Of a stretch of 64,000 bases of DNA, positions 41,918-50,783 are shown one piece after another. The stretch comes from Spirochaetota bacterium (GTDB taxonomy: Bacteria > Spirochaetota > Spirochaetia > Treponematales > UBA12059): NCBI GenBank assembly GCA_022703505.1, contig JAKLDN010000005.1, forward strand, positions 62,001 through 126,000. The letters run 5' to 3'. The position numbers were made by a program, and so were the translations under genes. Below the pieces are notes generated by a model, which worked only from the letters and a program-made list of their open reading frames with translations, had not been told where the DNA came from and did not search any database. Within the stretch, counting starts at the first letter, position 1; every line of letters begins with the position of its first letter.

Positions 41918-42727
41918 CTAGATGCCCCCGGTCCCGGAGGAAACCTCTCCGGCCATCCCCAGGTTGGATCGGAGCCGGGCCAGGAACTTCTGCATCTCCT
42001 CGAAATCCCGCCCCATGATGATGTGGTTCAGGTAGGCCAGCTGGGAATTGATGAGCTCGATCTGCCGGACCGTATGCGGGTTGAACAGGATCTCCGCCAG
42101 GAGACGATCGTCCTCCCCGAGCAGGGACCTGGCGATCTCCAGGTGCTTGCGGAAGTTGGTGCCCGGGGCATCCAGGTTCTTCATACAGGCCGAGAAGACC
42201 AGGGTGGAGGCGAAGGGGGTGGCCAGGGAGTAGGCCACGGTCCGGTCGTGGCCGTCGAAGCTGTCCTCGAAAACCCTAAGGCCCAGGCCCCGATAGAGGT
42301 TCCGGAAAAATTCCTTTCCCTCCTCGCAGGATTCCGTGATGACCACCGCGTTCTCCCCTTCCAGGGACCGCACGTCGGCATGGGTCGGACCGAACATGGG
42401 GTGGGTGGAAACGAAGGGTCGCCCGGTCTCCCGGTAGTACTCCCCGAAGCCGGTCTTCACGGAGGCGATGTCCGAGAGCATGCAGGTTTCGGGCAGGAGG
42501 GGCAGGGTCCGGCGGAACACGTCGATCGTGAATCCCAGGGGCACGCAGTTGACCAGGAGCTCCGGCGCGAAGTCCAGGAGCTCCCCGTCGGTCCGGAGGA
42601 CCTTCACCCCGGACACCCGCTCCGCCCGGCCGCTCTCCGTATCCCGCACCGCCACCTCGTGGGCGGGGGCCAGGGTTTCCGCCAGCCAGGAGCCCATGCG
42701 CCCGGCGCCGAGTATCGCTGTCCTCAT
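41918..42727 (-). CDS. tyrA: Prephenate dehydrogenase
   Basis: A 269-residue NAD(P)-dependent enzyme that converts prephenate to 4-hydroxyphenylpyruvate for tyrosine. The Rossmann motif is AILGAGRMGSWLAETL at the N-terminus. The catalytic core shows NCVPLGFTIDVF, CMLSDIASVKTGFGEYY, RPFVSTHPMFGPTHADV (catalytic His) and VAYSLATPFASTLVFS. No chorismate mutase is fused; that activity is carried by pheA, which ends one base before this ATG (TGACATG). It is the last gene of the aroF-aroB-aroC-pheA-tyrA operon. No ACT domain is seen, so feedback would have to come from elsewhere. Confidence 0.9.
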   Translation of the reverse strand: MRTAILGAGRMGSWLAETLAPAHEVAVRDTESGRAERVSGVKVLRTDGELLDFAPELLVNCVPLGFTIDVFRRTLPLLPETCMLSDIASVKTGFGEYYRETGRPFVSTHPMFGPTHADVRSLEGENAVVITESCEEGKEFFRNLYRGLGLRVFEDSFDGHDRTVAYSLATPFASTLVFSACMKNLDAPGTNFRKHLEIARSLLGEDDRLLAEILFNPHTVRQIELINSQLAYLNHIIMGRDFEEMQKFLARLRSNLGMAGEVSSGTGGI

Positions 42728-42728
42728 G

Positions 42729-43781
42729 TCAAAGCCTCGCTTCGGTGTAGCAGCCCAGCATCCGGAAGTCCCGGGCAAGGGCAGACGCCTCCGACACGGC
42801 CCGGGCTACGCCCGGGTCCCGGTCGGAGCCTTCGAAGTCCAGGAAGATCGCGTAGTCCCCGGGCTCGTTCGGCACGGACTCGATCCGGGTCAGGTTGATC
42901 CCCGACCGGGCGAAGACCTCCAGGACCCGGAAGAGGGCCCCGGCCTTGTCGTCCGTGAAGAAGACCGCGGAGCACTTGTTCCCCCCCGCCTCCGGCGCCT
43001 CCCGGGATAGCACGAAGAACCGGGTCCGGTTGTTCTGGGCGTCCTGGATGCCCTCCTTGATGATCTCCAGGCCGTAAAGCTCCGCGGCGAAGCGCCCCGC
43101 GATAGCCGCGGCCCCCTTGGGCCGGTCCTCGGCGATCATGCGGGCGGCCCCGGCGGTGTCGAAGTGCTCCACCGGGTCCAGCTTGTTCCGTTCCAGGAAG
43201 CGGCGGCACTGGGCCAGGGCCTGGGGATGGGAGTAGGCGGTCCGGATCTCCCGGTGGTCCTGCCCCGGAGCCACCAGGAGGCAGTGGGCCACGGGCAGGT
43301 CCACCGCGGCCACCACCCGGAGCTCCGTGGTCACCAGGATGGAGTTCACCTGGCCCACGATGCCCCCCAGGGTGTTCTCCACGGGGACCACCCCGAAGTC
43401 CAGGCTCCCGTTCCGGACCCCGTCGAAGACCTGTCCGAACTCCGGGAAGGGTATGGCCGCCGCGGCGGGATCCCAGGCCCGGACCGCGGACTCGCTATAG
43501 GCCCCGTGGGTGCCCTGGAAGCCGACCAGCCGGGGGGAGGCGTCCTGAATAGCCCGGCTCTCGGCCAGGATCGAGCCGTAGAGGGCCGTGGTGAACTCCT
43601 CCCGGGCCAGGCACCGGGACCGGGCGGCCACCCGGGCCAGGATCTCCGCCTCCCGGGCGGGATCCCGGGTGCCGGGCTTGAGCCTGCGCGTGAGGATCGC
43701 CTTTTCCATGCGCTCCTCCAGCAGGGACAGGATGCGTGCGTCGATGCGGTCGATGTCCGCCCTCAGCCGTTCCAGGGTCAT
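42729..43781 (-). CDS. pheA: Bifunctional chorismate mutase / prephenate dehydratase
   Basis: A 350-residue P-protein. Residues 1-80 are an AroQ chorismate mutase (RADIDRIDARILSLLEERM, EAEILARVAARSRCL). The dehydratase domain follows with GFQGTHGAYSESA, FGVVPVENTLGGIVGQV, SHPQALAQCRRFL and the catalytic NNRTRFFVLSRE. A C-terminal ACT domain (CSAVFFTDDKAGALFRVLEVFARSGINLTRIESVP) would bind phenylalanine for feedback inhibition. The enzyme turns chorismate via prephenate into phenylpyruvate and also provides prephenate to tyrA. The ATG at 43781 follows GAAAGGAAG; a 50-bp gap separates it from aroC. Confidence 0.95.
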   Translation of the reverse strand: MTLERLRADIDRIDARILSLLEERMEKAILTRRLKPGTRDPAREAEILARVAARSRCLAREEFTTALYGSILAESRAIQDASPRLVGFQGTHGAYSESAVRAWDPAAAAIPFPEFGQVFDGVRNGSLDFGVVPVENTLGGIVGQVNSILVTTELRVVAAVDLPVAHCLLVAPGQDHREIRTAYSHPQALAQCRRFLERNKLDPVEHFDTAGAARMIAEDRPKGAAAIAGRFAAELYGLEIIKEGIQDAQNNRTRFFVLSREAPEAGGNKCSAVFFTDDKAGALFRVLEVFARSGINLTRIESVPNEPGDYAIFLDFEGSDRDPGVARAVSEASALARDFRMLGCYTEARL

Positions 43782-43831
43782 GTCGCTTCCTTTCGGCGGG
43801 TCTCCCGGTTCCCCGGGGCGCCCGTCCGGTC

Positions 43832-44833
43832 CTATCCTTCGATATCCGGGGCCGCGTCGTAGGTCCGGGCCAGCAAGATGAAGTCCGCCAGGCAGACCGC
43901 GCAGGCCGCCTCCAGGACCACCGCGGCCCGGAGGGCGATGCAGGCGTCGTGGCGCCCCGGCACGGAGAGGTCCGTCATCTCCCCGGTCGTGAAATCCAGG
44001 GTCCTCTGGGGCATGCGGATCGAGGAGGCGGGCTTCACGGCGATCCTAACCAGCAAGTCGTTGCCGTTCGTGATACCCCCGTTGGCTCCGCCGGCCCCGT
44101 TCCGGGAGGTCCGGCCGTCCTTGCCGACGATCGGGTCGTTGTGCCCGCTCCCGAGCATCCGGGCCGCGGCGAAGCCGTCCCCGAACTCCACCCCCCGGAC
44201 CCCGGGCACGGAGAATAGTGCCCCGGCGATCCTGCCCTCCACGGGGTCGAAGAAGGGCTCCCCGAGCCCCGCGGGAAGCCCCCGGACCCGGACCTCCACC
44301 AGGGCCCCCACGGAGTCCCCGGCCTCGGACGCCCGGCGGGCGGCGGCCTGGACGTCGGTGTCCCCCCCCGCCTCCAGGATCCGGGTCTCCAAGGCGACCC
44401 CGGGCAGGAGTTTCTTGGCCACCACCCCCGCAGCGACGAGCCCCGCGGTGATGCGCCCGGAGAAATGCCCGCTCCCCCGGGGGTCCTGGAAGCCCCGGTA
44501 CCGGACGGAACCCGTGAAGTCCGCGTGCCCCGGCCTAGGGACCGAGGCCAGGGGGGCGTAGTCTTCGGACCGGGTGTCCGTGTTCCGGAAGATCAGGCAG
44601 AGGGGGGTGCCCGTGGTCCGGCCCCGGTAGAGGCCGGAGAGGATCTCCGGCCGGTCCGGCTCCCGCCGGTCCGTGGTGCCCGCGGCCCCGGAGCGGCGGC
44701 GGGCCAGGTCCGCCTCGAAGTCCTCGGGCGCCAGGGCCAGCCCGGGGGGTACCCCGTCCAGGGTCACCCCCACGGCGGGGCCGTGGGACTCCCCGAAGAG
44801 GCTCACCTGGAAGATCCTACCTGTCGTGTTCAC
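43832..44833 (-). CDS. aroC: Chorismate synthase
   Basis: A 333-residue FMN-dependent enzyme that makes chorismate from EPSP. Signatures: VSLFGESHGPAVGVTLDGVPPG, SGLYRGRTTGTPLCLIFRNTDTRSEDY, PRPGHADFTGSVRYRGFQDPRGSG (with the catalytic His and Arg), GITNGNDLLVRIAVKPASSI and PGRHDACIALRAAVVLEA. The GTG start overlaps the aroB stop (GTGA), so translation is coupled. It is slightly shorter than many homologues but complete. It is the third gene in the operon. Confidence 0.95.
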   Translation of the reverse strand: MNTTGRIFQVSLFGESHGPAVGVTLDGVPPGLALAPEDFEADLARRRSGAAGTTDRREPDRPEILSGLYRGRTTGTPLCLIFRNTDTRSEDYAPLASVPRPGHADFTGSVRYRGFQDPRGSGHFSGRITAGLVAAGVVAKKLLPGVALETRILEAGGDTDVQAAARRASEAGDSVGALVEVRVRGLPAGLGEPFFDPVEGRIAGALFSVPGVRGVEFGDGFAAARMLGSGHNDPIVGKDGRTSRNGAGGANGGITNGNDLLVRIAVKPASSIRMPQRTLDFTTGEMTDLSVPGRHDACIALRAAVVLEAACAVCLADFILLARTYDAAPDIEG

Positions 44834-46011
44834 GGCGCCTCCCGTACGAAATCTTCCAATTCGGCGAGCCCGATCGGCTCGATTTCCACGGATCCCGGGG
44901 CCCGGGGCAGGGCGAAAAGCACCACACTCCCGGACCGCTTCTTGTCCGCGGACAGGGCCCGGGCGACGGCATTGCGGAAGGCCGCGGGGTCCGCGAGGGT
45001 CTCGGCCGAACCGGGACCGCCGAGGCCGTCCGGAGCGGCGGCCGCGTCCTCAAGGGCCGCCATCCGGGCCTCCTCCAGGGACCTCGGCACGCCCAGGCGT
45101 CCGAGGAGATCCAGGATCCTGCGGGCATCCTCTCCGCAGCCTCCGCGCCGGGCCGCGAGTCCCAGGGCGCAGGCCAGTCCCGCGGCCACGCACTCCCCGT
45201 GGGGCAGGCCCGTGACGGCCTCCACGGCGTGCCCGATCGTATGGCCCAGGTTGAGCTTGCGCCGTTCCCCGGACTCCCGGAAGTCCGACTCCACGATCCG
45301 GGCTTTCATGCGTATCGAGCGTTCCAGGACCTCCGCCAGGAGGGCCGGGTCCGAGGGAAGTCGGAAGGCCGCACCCGCGGGCCGCGCGGGGATCGCCCGC
45401 TCCAGCAGGTCCAGGTGCTCCGGCCCCTCGATCACGGCGTGCTTGACCGCCTCCACGAGGCCCCCCGCGGCTTGCCTGGCGGGCAGGGTCGAAAGCACGG
45501 AGGGATCGACCAGGACGAAGCGGGGAAGGCGGAAGGATCCGACCAGGTTCTTGCGGCCCCCGAAGTCGATCCCGTTCTTGCCCCCCACCGAGGCGTCTAC
45601 CATGGAAAGGATCGTGGTGGGTGCGAAGCCGAAGTCCAGCCCCCGCATCCAGGTGGAGGCCGCGAACCCGGCCAGGTCCGAGACGGATCCGCCCCCGACC
45701 GCAAGGACGGTCCCGTCCCGGCCCAGTCCGAGCTCCAGGAAACGCCGGTAGACCGACTCCAGGCAGGAAAGGCTCTTGGCGGCCTCCCCCCTCGGGACCT
45801 CCACGATCCGGTCCGCGGGATAGGCGGTCGGGACGTGGCGGCGGACGAGGCCGTCCGTCACCACGACGGTCCGGTCCGGGGCGGCCAGGTCCGGGAGGCG
45901 TGCCGCCGGGGAGAACAGGATCCGGGAGTCCCCCGCCTCGGTCGTAAGGAGGATGTCCGGAACGGCGCCGGGGGACGCCGGACCCGCGGCTGCCCCGCCC
46001 AGAGGGCTCAT
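44830..46011 (-). CDS. aroB: 3-dehydroquinate synthase
   Basis: A 393-residue NAD- and metal-dependent enzyme that cyclises DAHP to 3-dehydroquinate. [20 protein letters not shown] binds [56 protein letters not shown] (metal Glu region), [25 protein letters not shown] (metal His) and [11 protein letters not shown] complete the site. It has a small extra loop ([15 protein letters not shown]) near the end. The ATG overlaps the aroF stop by 4 bp, and its own stop overlaps aroC. Confidence 0.95.
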   Translation of the reverse strand: MSPLGGAAAGPASPGAVPDILLTTEAGDSRILFSPAARLPDLAAPDRTVVVTDGLVRRHVPTAYPADRIVEVPRGEAAKSLSCLESVYRRFLELGLGRDGTVLAVGGGSVSDLAGFAASTWMRGLDFGFAPTTILSMVDASVGGKNGIDFGGRKNLVGSFRLPRFVLVDPSVLSTLPARQAAGGLVEAVKHAVIEGPEHLDLLERAIPARPAGAAFRLPSDPALLAEVLERSIRMKARIVESDFRESGERRKLNLGHTIGHAVEAVTGLPHGECVAAGLACALGLAARRGGCGEDARRILDLLGRLGVPRSLEEARMAALEDAAAAPDGLGGPGSAETLADPAAFRNAVARALSADKKRSGSVVLFALPRAPGSVEIEPIGLAELEDFVREAP

Positions 46012-46850
46012 GGGGCCGCGGTCTCCGCCGCACGGGCGTCCAGGCCCGCCATGGTCTCGCGCAGGATCTCCAGCTTTCGCATGAGCCGGCCGAATGCCTC
46101 GGGGGTCAGCTGCTGGTCCTTGTCGCTCCAAGCCGAGGGCGGGTCGATGTGGACCTCGATCTCCAGGCCGTCCGCCCCGGCCACCAGGGCGGCCAGGCTC
46201 ATGGGCTCGATCAGGCCCAGGACGCCGGTGCCGTGGGAGGGGTCCACCAGGACGGGCAGGTGGCTGACCATCTTGACCGCCGGGACGATGGAGAGGTCCA
46301 GGGTGTTCCGGGTGTAGGTCTCGAAGGTGCGGATCCCCCGCTCGCAGAGGATGACGTTGGGGTTCCCCTCCGCCAGGATGTACTCCGCGCAGTTGAGCCA
46401 CTCCTCCAGGGTGGAGTACATCCCCCGCTTGAGGAGGACCGGGCGGCCGGACTTGCCCGCTTCCCGGAGCAGGGAGAAGTTCTGCATGTTCCGGGCCCCG
46501 ATCTGCAGGACGTCCGCATACTCCCCCACCCAGGACACGTCCCGGGTGTCGATCACCTCGGTGATGATGGGAAGCCCCGTCTCCCGGCGGGCCTTGTCCA
46601 GGATCTTGAGGCCCTTGAGTCCCAGGCCCTGGAAGGAATAGGGCGAGGTCCGGGGCTTGAAGGCCCCGCCCCGGAGCATCTTGGCCCCCGCTTCCTTGAC
46701 GGCCACGGCGGTCCGGACGACCTGGTCCTCGGACTCCACGGCGCAGGGGCCGGCCACCACAACGAACTCCTCCCCCAGGCGGACCCCCCGGACCTCGATC
46801 ACGGTCCGGGCCCCGGGCTCCTTGGCCCCGGCCAACTGCAGGTTCTTCAT
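46008..46850 (-). CDS. aroF: 3-deoxy-7-phosphoheptulonate synthase (type I beta)
   Basis: A 280-residue DAHP synthase of the compact AroF/KDO8PS-like class, which condenses PEP and erythrose-4-phosphate. Motifs: [119 protein letters not shown] (metal His) and [14 protein letters not shown]. It lacks an N-terminal regulatory domain, so it is probably not allosterically controlled by its own chain. It heads the aromatic operon and is divergent from an aminotransferase gene. Confidence 0.95.
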   Translation of the reverse strand: MKNLQLAGAKEPGARTVIEVRGVRLGEEFVVVAGPCAVESEDQVVRTAVAVKEAGAKMLRGGAFKPRTSPYSFQGLGLKGLKILDKARRETGLPIITEVIDTRDVSWVGEYADVLQIGARNMQNFSLLREAGKSGRPVLLKRGMYSTLEEWLNCAEYILAEGNPNVILCERGIRTFETYTRNTLDLSIVPAVKMVSHLPVLVDPSHGTGVLGLIEPMSLAALVAGADGLEIEVHIDPPSAWSDKDQQLTPEAFGRLMRKLEILRETMAGLDARAAETAAP

Positions 46851-46884
46851 CCCGATCCTCCGCCGGAATTTCCCGGCACCATCC

Positions 46885-46913
46885 TTGCATAATCGTCCGC
46901 ACGACCGTATACA
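46885..46913 (+). promoter_or_regulatory. Sigma-70-type promoter of the aminotransferase gene
   Basis: TTGCAT (46885-46890), a 17-bp spacer and TATACA (46908-46913). The leader is about 45 nt with GGAAGGA before the ATG at 46965. The aroF promoter must overlap the same 114-bp interval (GATTAT, 46889-46894 on the minus strand, is a weak candidate), so the two promoters may compete. Confidence 0.65.
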
Positions 46914-46964
46914 CTAAGCCCGGGCGGACCGGCCTGAACCGAAGTCCGCCGGAAGGACGGCCCC

Positions 46965-48179
46965 ATGCCCGGACTCTCCGAACGCACCCGGACCCTGGAA
47001 CCCTCCCGCACCATCGCCATGAACCAGCGAGCCCGCGACCTGGCCGCCTCGGGCCTGGACATCGCGGACCTCACGGTCGGGGAGCCGGACTTCCACCCCC
47101 CCGAGAACGTACGGGCCGCCGCGGCCCGGGCCATCGCCGAGGGGGCCGACCGCTATACCCCCGTGGCGGGTTACCCCGAGCTCCGGGAAGCCGTATCCCG
47201 GAAGCTCCTCCGGGAGAACGGCCTATCGTATCCCGCCTCCCAGGTCATGGTCTCCTGCGGGGCCAAGAGCTGCCTTTCCAACGCCGTCCAGGCCCTCGTC
47301 GGCCCCGGGGACGAGGCTATCATCCCCGTCCCGGCCTGGTCCACCTACGCCGAGATCGTGAAGCTGGCCGGGGGTGTCCCGGTCCTCGTCCCGACCTCCG
47401 CCGCGGAGGGCTACAAGCTCCGCCCCGAGCGACTGGCCTCGGCCCTCACCTCCCGCACCCGGCTCCTCGTCCTCTGCTCCCCCTCGAACCCCACCGGCGC
47501 GGTCTTCACCCGCCCGGAACTCGAAGCCCTGGCCGCCGTCCTGGAGCGCTTTCCGGAGACCTGGGTCCTCTCGGACGAGGTCTACGAGCGCATCCGCTAC
47601 GTCCCCGAGGTCCCGAGCCCCGCGGCGATCCCCTCCCTGGCCGACCGCTGCGTCACGGTCAACGGCCTGTCCAAGTCCCACGCCATGACGGGCTGGCGGA
47701 TCGGCTTCCTGGCCGGACCCCGTCCCCTGGTGGACGCCTGCATAGCCCTCCAGGGCCAGACGACCACCTGCGCCTCCTCCATCTCCCAGAAGGCCTCCCT
47801 GGCAGCCCTGGAAACGGAGCCCGCCGTGATCGACGCCTTCGTGGCCGCCTTCGCCCGGCGCAGGGAACGGGCCGCCGCGGCCCTCCGCTCGATCCCCGAG
47901 GTCTCCCTCGTGGACCCCGACGGCGCCTTCTACCTCTTCCCGGACCTCTCCGCCTTCCTGGGCCTTCCCTGGAAGGACCGCGCCCTGGAATCCTCCGACG
48001 ACCTGGCCCTCTTCCTCCTGGAGGAAGCCCGGGCCGCCTTCGTGCCCGGCTCCGCCTTCGGCCCCGGGGCGGAGGGCTGCGTCCGCATCTCCTTCGCCGC
48101 CTCGGACGAACGGATCGACGCGGCCCTGGGGCGGACCCGGGCCGCCCTGGAGGGCCTGCGGGCCGGAGCCTTCGCCTAG
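46965..48179 (+). CDS. Class I pyridoxal-phosphate aminotransferase (aspartate/aromatic type)
   Basis: A 404-residue fold-type I aminotransferase. DIADLTVGEPDFHPPENV, DRYTPVAGYPELREAVSRKL, VSCGAKSCLSNAVQAL, PVPAWSTYAEI, LLVLCSPSNPTGAVFTRPEL, WVLSDEVYERIRY, NGLSKSHAMTGWRIGFLAG (PLP Lys) and GCVRISFA (substrate Arg) are all conserved. This is the Ib/I-gamma aspartate aminotransferase group, whose members often also accept aromatic keto acids or prephenate. Standing divergent from the aromatic operon, it could supply the last transamination to Phe and Tyr; that role is inferred. Confidence 0.9.
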   Translation: MPGLSERTRTLEPSRTIAMNQRARDLAASGLDIADLTVGEPDFHPPENVRAAAARAIAEGADRYTPVAGYPELREAVSRKLLRENGLSYPASQVMVSCGAKSCLSNAVQALVGPGDEAIIPVPAWSTYAEIVKLAGGVPVLVPTSAAEGYKLRPERLASALTSRTRLLVLCSPSNPTGAVFTRPELEALAAVLERFPETWVLSDEVYERIRYVPEVPSPAAIPSLADRCVTVNGLSKSHAMTGWRIGFLAGPRPLVDACIALQGQTTTCASSISQKASLAALETEPAVIDAFVAAFARRRERAAAALRSIPEVSLVDPDGAFYLFPDLSAFLGLPWKDRALESSDDLALFLLEEARAAFVPGSAFGPGAEGCVRISFAASDERIDAALGRTRAALEGLRAGAFA

Positions 48180-48479
48180 GGGCCGGGCGCTCCCGGGCGC
48201 GCCACCGGAATACACCTCGCCATCGGCCGGTCTACCGGGGCTCACCCCGCCCGGCCGTGCCGCGAAGGAGCCCTGCTAGCGATAGAGGAGATAAAAGTAA
48301 AAGGAATAGGGATGGGATCGACAGGGGGATGAGGCGGTTGGATTGTTGGCGTCCCGGCCGCTGTCGCGGCGGGCGGCGGATCCTTCCGGTGCCATGCCCG
48401 GGAAGCTAGCACGCCGGGAAAAAAGAATCAAGTTACTTTACGGAGAAACTTTCGAAACCCGAAACGGTTCGCCCCCTTA
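48180..48479. other. Gene-free interval between convergent aminotransferase and chemoreceptor genes
   Basis: About 300 bp without a credible gene. It contains a less GC-rich, purine-rich strand segment (GATAGAGGAGATAAAAGT around 48280) and two GCTAGC copies (48275 and 48404 region). I see no RNA-gene pattern. It ends in the hairpin attached to the chemoreceptor stop codon. Confidence 0.5.
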
Positions 48480-48516
48480 CAGGTTGTTGAAATGCCTCGA
48501 GCATTTCGACAACCTG
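48480..48516. terminator. Stop-linked hairpin of the chemoreceptor gene
   Basis: Arms CAGGTTGTTGAAATGC (48480-48495) and GCATTTCGACAACCTG (48501-48516) with one mismatch and a 5-nt loop. The element directly abuts the chemoreceptor stop TAG (48517-48519 on the minus strand). The arm is nearly identical to hairpin 3 of the element at 22293-22428. Confidence 0.75.
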
Positions 48517-50652
48517 CTAGACCTTGAATCGGCCCATCCGCTCGGTCACCGCGCCGATCCCGTCCCGGTTCCGGACGGTCAGGTCCGCGGTCAGGTTGGA
48601 AGCCTGGGAGACCTCCGCCGCCCCGGAAGCGATCTCGGTCATGCTGTGCTCGATCTCCACGCTGGCGTCCAGGAGGCGCTTCATCTCCCCGATCACGGCG
48701 TCCGCCCCCTCCCGCATCTCCCCGGCCCCGGCCCGCACCTCGTCGGTGATCTCGTGGATCTGGTTCAGGGCCTCCAGGACCTGGGCGGATCCGGCAGACT
48801 GCTCCGCCATGGCCGCCAGGATGCCCTCCTCGACGCGGCGGATCTCCTCGATCTTGTCCACCAGGGCCGAGAACCGGGCGGCGGATTCGTCCGCGGAACT
48901 CACCACCGCGGCGATGGCCCCGGAGATCTCCCGGACGTCCCCGGAGATGGCCTTGGACTGCCGGGCGGCGTTCTCCGCGAGCTTGCGGATCTCGTCGGCC
49001 ACCACCGCGAAGCCCCTCCCGGCCTCGCCGGCGTGGGCCGCCTCGATGGCGGCGTTCATGGCCAAAAGGTTGGTCTGGGCCGCGATGGAAGCGATGAGGG
49101 CGTTCGCGTCCCCCAGGCGCTCGGACCGGTCGGCGATGCCCTTCACGTCCTGGACCGTCCGGTCCAGGACGGACTTGCCCTCCCCCGCGGACTGGGTCAG
49201 CCGGACGTACTCCCCGCCCAGGCGCTCGATGTTCCCCGTGACGGAGCGGACGTTGGCCACCATCTCCTCGATGGACGCCGAGGAATTGGCCACGGCCTCG
49301 GACTGGCGCTCGATCACACGGTTCAGGGAGCGGAGGTTCTCCACGATGCGCTCCACCGTGGCGGAGGACTCGGTCACCCCGGCGCTTTGGTCCACGGTGC
49401 GGCGTCGGACGCTTTCCACGTTGGCGCTGATCTGTACCGCCGCGGAGGCGGTCTCCTCCATGGTCGCGGACAGCTCGGCGCCCACGTCCGATAGGGCCGC
49501 GGCGGCTTCCCGAATCTCCCGCACCATCCGGGCCAGGGCTTCCTGGAAGTCGTTGAAGTACCCCGCCAGCTGTCCCAGTTCGTCCCGGGTCTTCACGGCG
49601 ATCCGGGTGGTCAGGTCCCCGCCTCCCTGGGCGATCTCCCGGAGGGAGGCCGACACGGACCGTGCCGACCGGACCACGGACAGGATCACAGCCAGGGCTA
49701 AAAGGGCGACCACGGTGTATCCTGCGGCTACGGACACGGTCACGACCAGGAAGGTCTTCCGGCCCTCCGCGGCGTAGGCCCGTGCGACGCCCAACTGCTG
49801 GTCGATCTCCGCTTGGATCGTGACGGCCAGCATGTCCACAAAGGCGGTCAACTGGGCGTAGAACTGGTCGTCCTTGAAATCGTAGTTTCCCTGGCTGTAG
49901 GACATGTAGATCCTGCGCACCGCGCCCTCCGCGAGCCTTCGGGCGGACAGGTCCCGAAGGATGCCCAGTGCGGACTGCCCGGCGGTGAGGGATATCGCGG
50001 GGGAATCCAGGTTCACGATCATGCGGGCCAGGGTATCCAGCAATCCCGTCGCCTCTCCCAGGGTCACGGGTTGGCCGCTCTCCAGGATGGGGGGGATCAC
50101 GGTACGGAGGATATGGGCCGCGTCCTTGGCTTCCTCCAGGAGGATGATGGTGGAGACGGGGGAGCCGAACTCCGTGCCCCGCTCCTCCTGGGCGATGAGG
50201 GGCATGATCGCCGTCAGGGCGCCGAGGCTGATGGAGTAGAGGTTCCGGAAGGACACGTACTTGTTGCCCGGGTCCACCCGGGTCCGGAAGTCCGCCACCG
50301 AGTCGATCCCCCGCTGGGCCTTCTCCTTGACCACGTCGGGAATACGGGACGCCATCATGCGGGTGACGAAATCGGAGACCTTGGTATCCGTCTCCTGGTA
50401 CTGGGCGTCCAGCTCGACCTTCATCGCCTTTCCGCTCATGTAGAGCTCCGCCAGGGCGCGCTCGTCCTCGAGTTCCTGGATCAGGATGGAGGCGGAACGC
50501 AGAAGCTCCAGATTCCGGACGCTCTCCCCGAGTCTGCGAGAATCCTCGGAGACGCCCAGGACGATGACCGCGGCGAAACCCAGGCCGATCAGGATCGAGA
50601 CGGCCAGGGGGACGATGAGCTTCCATCGGAGGGAAACGGATAGAGTCTTCAT
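48517..50652 (-). CDS. Methyl-accepting chemotaxis protein with NIT-like sensor
   Basis: A 711-residue transmembrane chemoreceptor. TM1 (about 10-33), a large helical periplasmic domain with ILIQELEDERALAELYMSG, the mark of the NIT (nitrate/nitrite-sensing type) domain, TM2 (about 300-325), a HAMP domain (LREIAQGGGDLTTRIAVKTRDELGQLAGYFN read in parts) and the signalling domain with the conserved hairpin tip IAAQTNLLAMNAAIEAAHAG. It would feed the CheA/CheW pathway controlling motility; no che gene is in the window. The ATG at 50652 lacks a Shine-Dalgarno; TATACT lies 7 nt ahead. The stop codon is the start of a hairpin. Confidence 0.92.
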   Translation of the reverse strand: MKTLSVSLRWKLIVPLAVSILIGLGFAAVIVLGVSEDSRRLGESVRNLELLRSASILIQELEDERALAELYMSGKAMKVELDAQYQETDTKVSDFVTRMMASRIPDVVKEKAQRGIDSVADFRTRVDPGNKYVSFRNLYSISLGALTAIMPLIAQEERGTEFGSPVSTIILLEEAKDAAHILRTVIPPILESGQPVTLGEATGLLDTLARMIVNLDSPAISLTAGQSALGILRDLSARRLAEGAVRRIYMSYSQGNYDFKDDQFYAQLTAFVDMLAVTIQAEIDQQLGVARAYAAEGRKTFLVVTVSVAAGYTVVALLALAVILSVVRSARSVSASLREIAQGGGDLTTRIAVKTRDELGQLAGYFNDFQEALARMVREIREAAAALSDVGAELSATMEETASAAVQISANVESVRRRTVDQSAGVTESSATVERIVENLRSLNRVIERQSEAVANSSASIEEMVANVRSVTGNIERLGGEYVRLTQSAGEGKSVLDRTVQDVKGIADRSERLGDANALIASIAAQTNLLAMNAAIEAAHAGEAGRGFAVVADEIRKLAENAARQSKAISGDVREISGAIAAVVSSADESAARFSALVDKIEEIRRVEEGILAAMAEQSAGSAQVLEALNQIHEITDEVRAGAGEMREGADAVIGEMKRLLDASVEIEHSMTEIASGAAEVSQASNLTADLTVRNRDGIGAVTERMGRFKV

Positions 50653-50659
50653 TGGGGAC

Positions 50660-50665
50660 AGTATA
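50660..50665 (-). promoter_or_regulatory. -10-like TATACT, 7 nt before the chemoreceptor ATG
   Basis: Minus strand TATACT-GTCCCCA-ATG, no Shine-Dalgarno; TTTCTC (50683-50688) is a weak -35 at 17 bp. Leaderless candidate. A locally AT-rich divergent region (50690-50740) also serves the SDR gene. Confidence 0.5.
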
Positions 50666-50783
50666 CCCCCAGATCCGGATTCGAGAAAGCATTGAATCTC
50701 TAATATGGTGAATACCGTATATCCGGCGGTATGGTATGATCGACCCGCGGGGCAATTCCCCGGGTAGAAACGGAGGGTCGCGG

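Noticed and set aside
48180-48479. Small gene or RNA in the interval before the chemoreceptor
   Set aside because: Short frames have no ribosome site or conserved pattern, and no RNA structure is recognisable.
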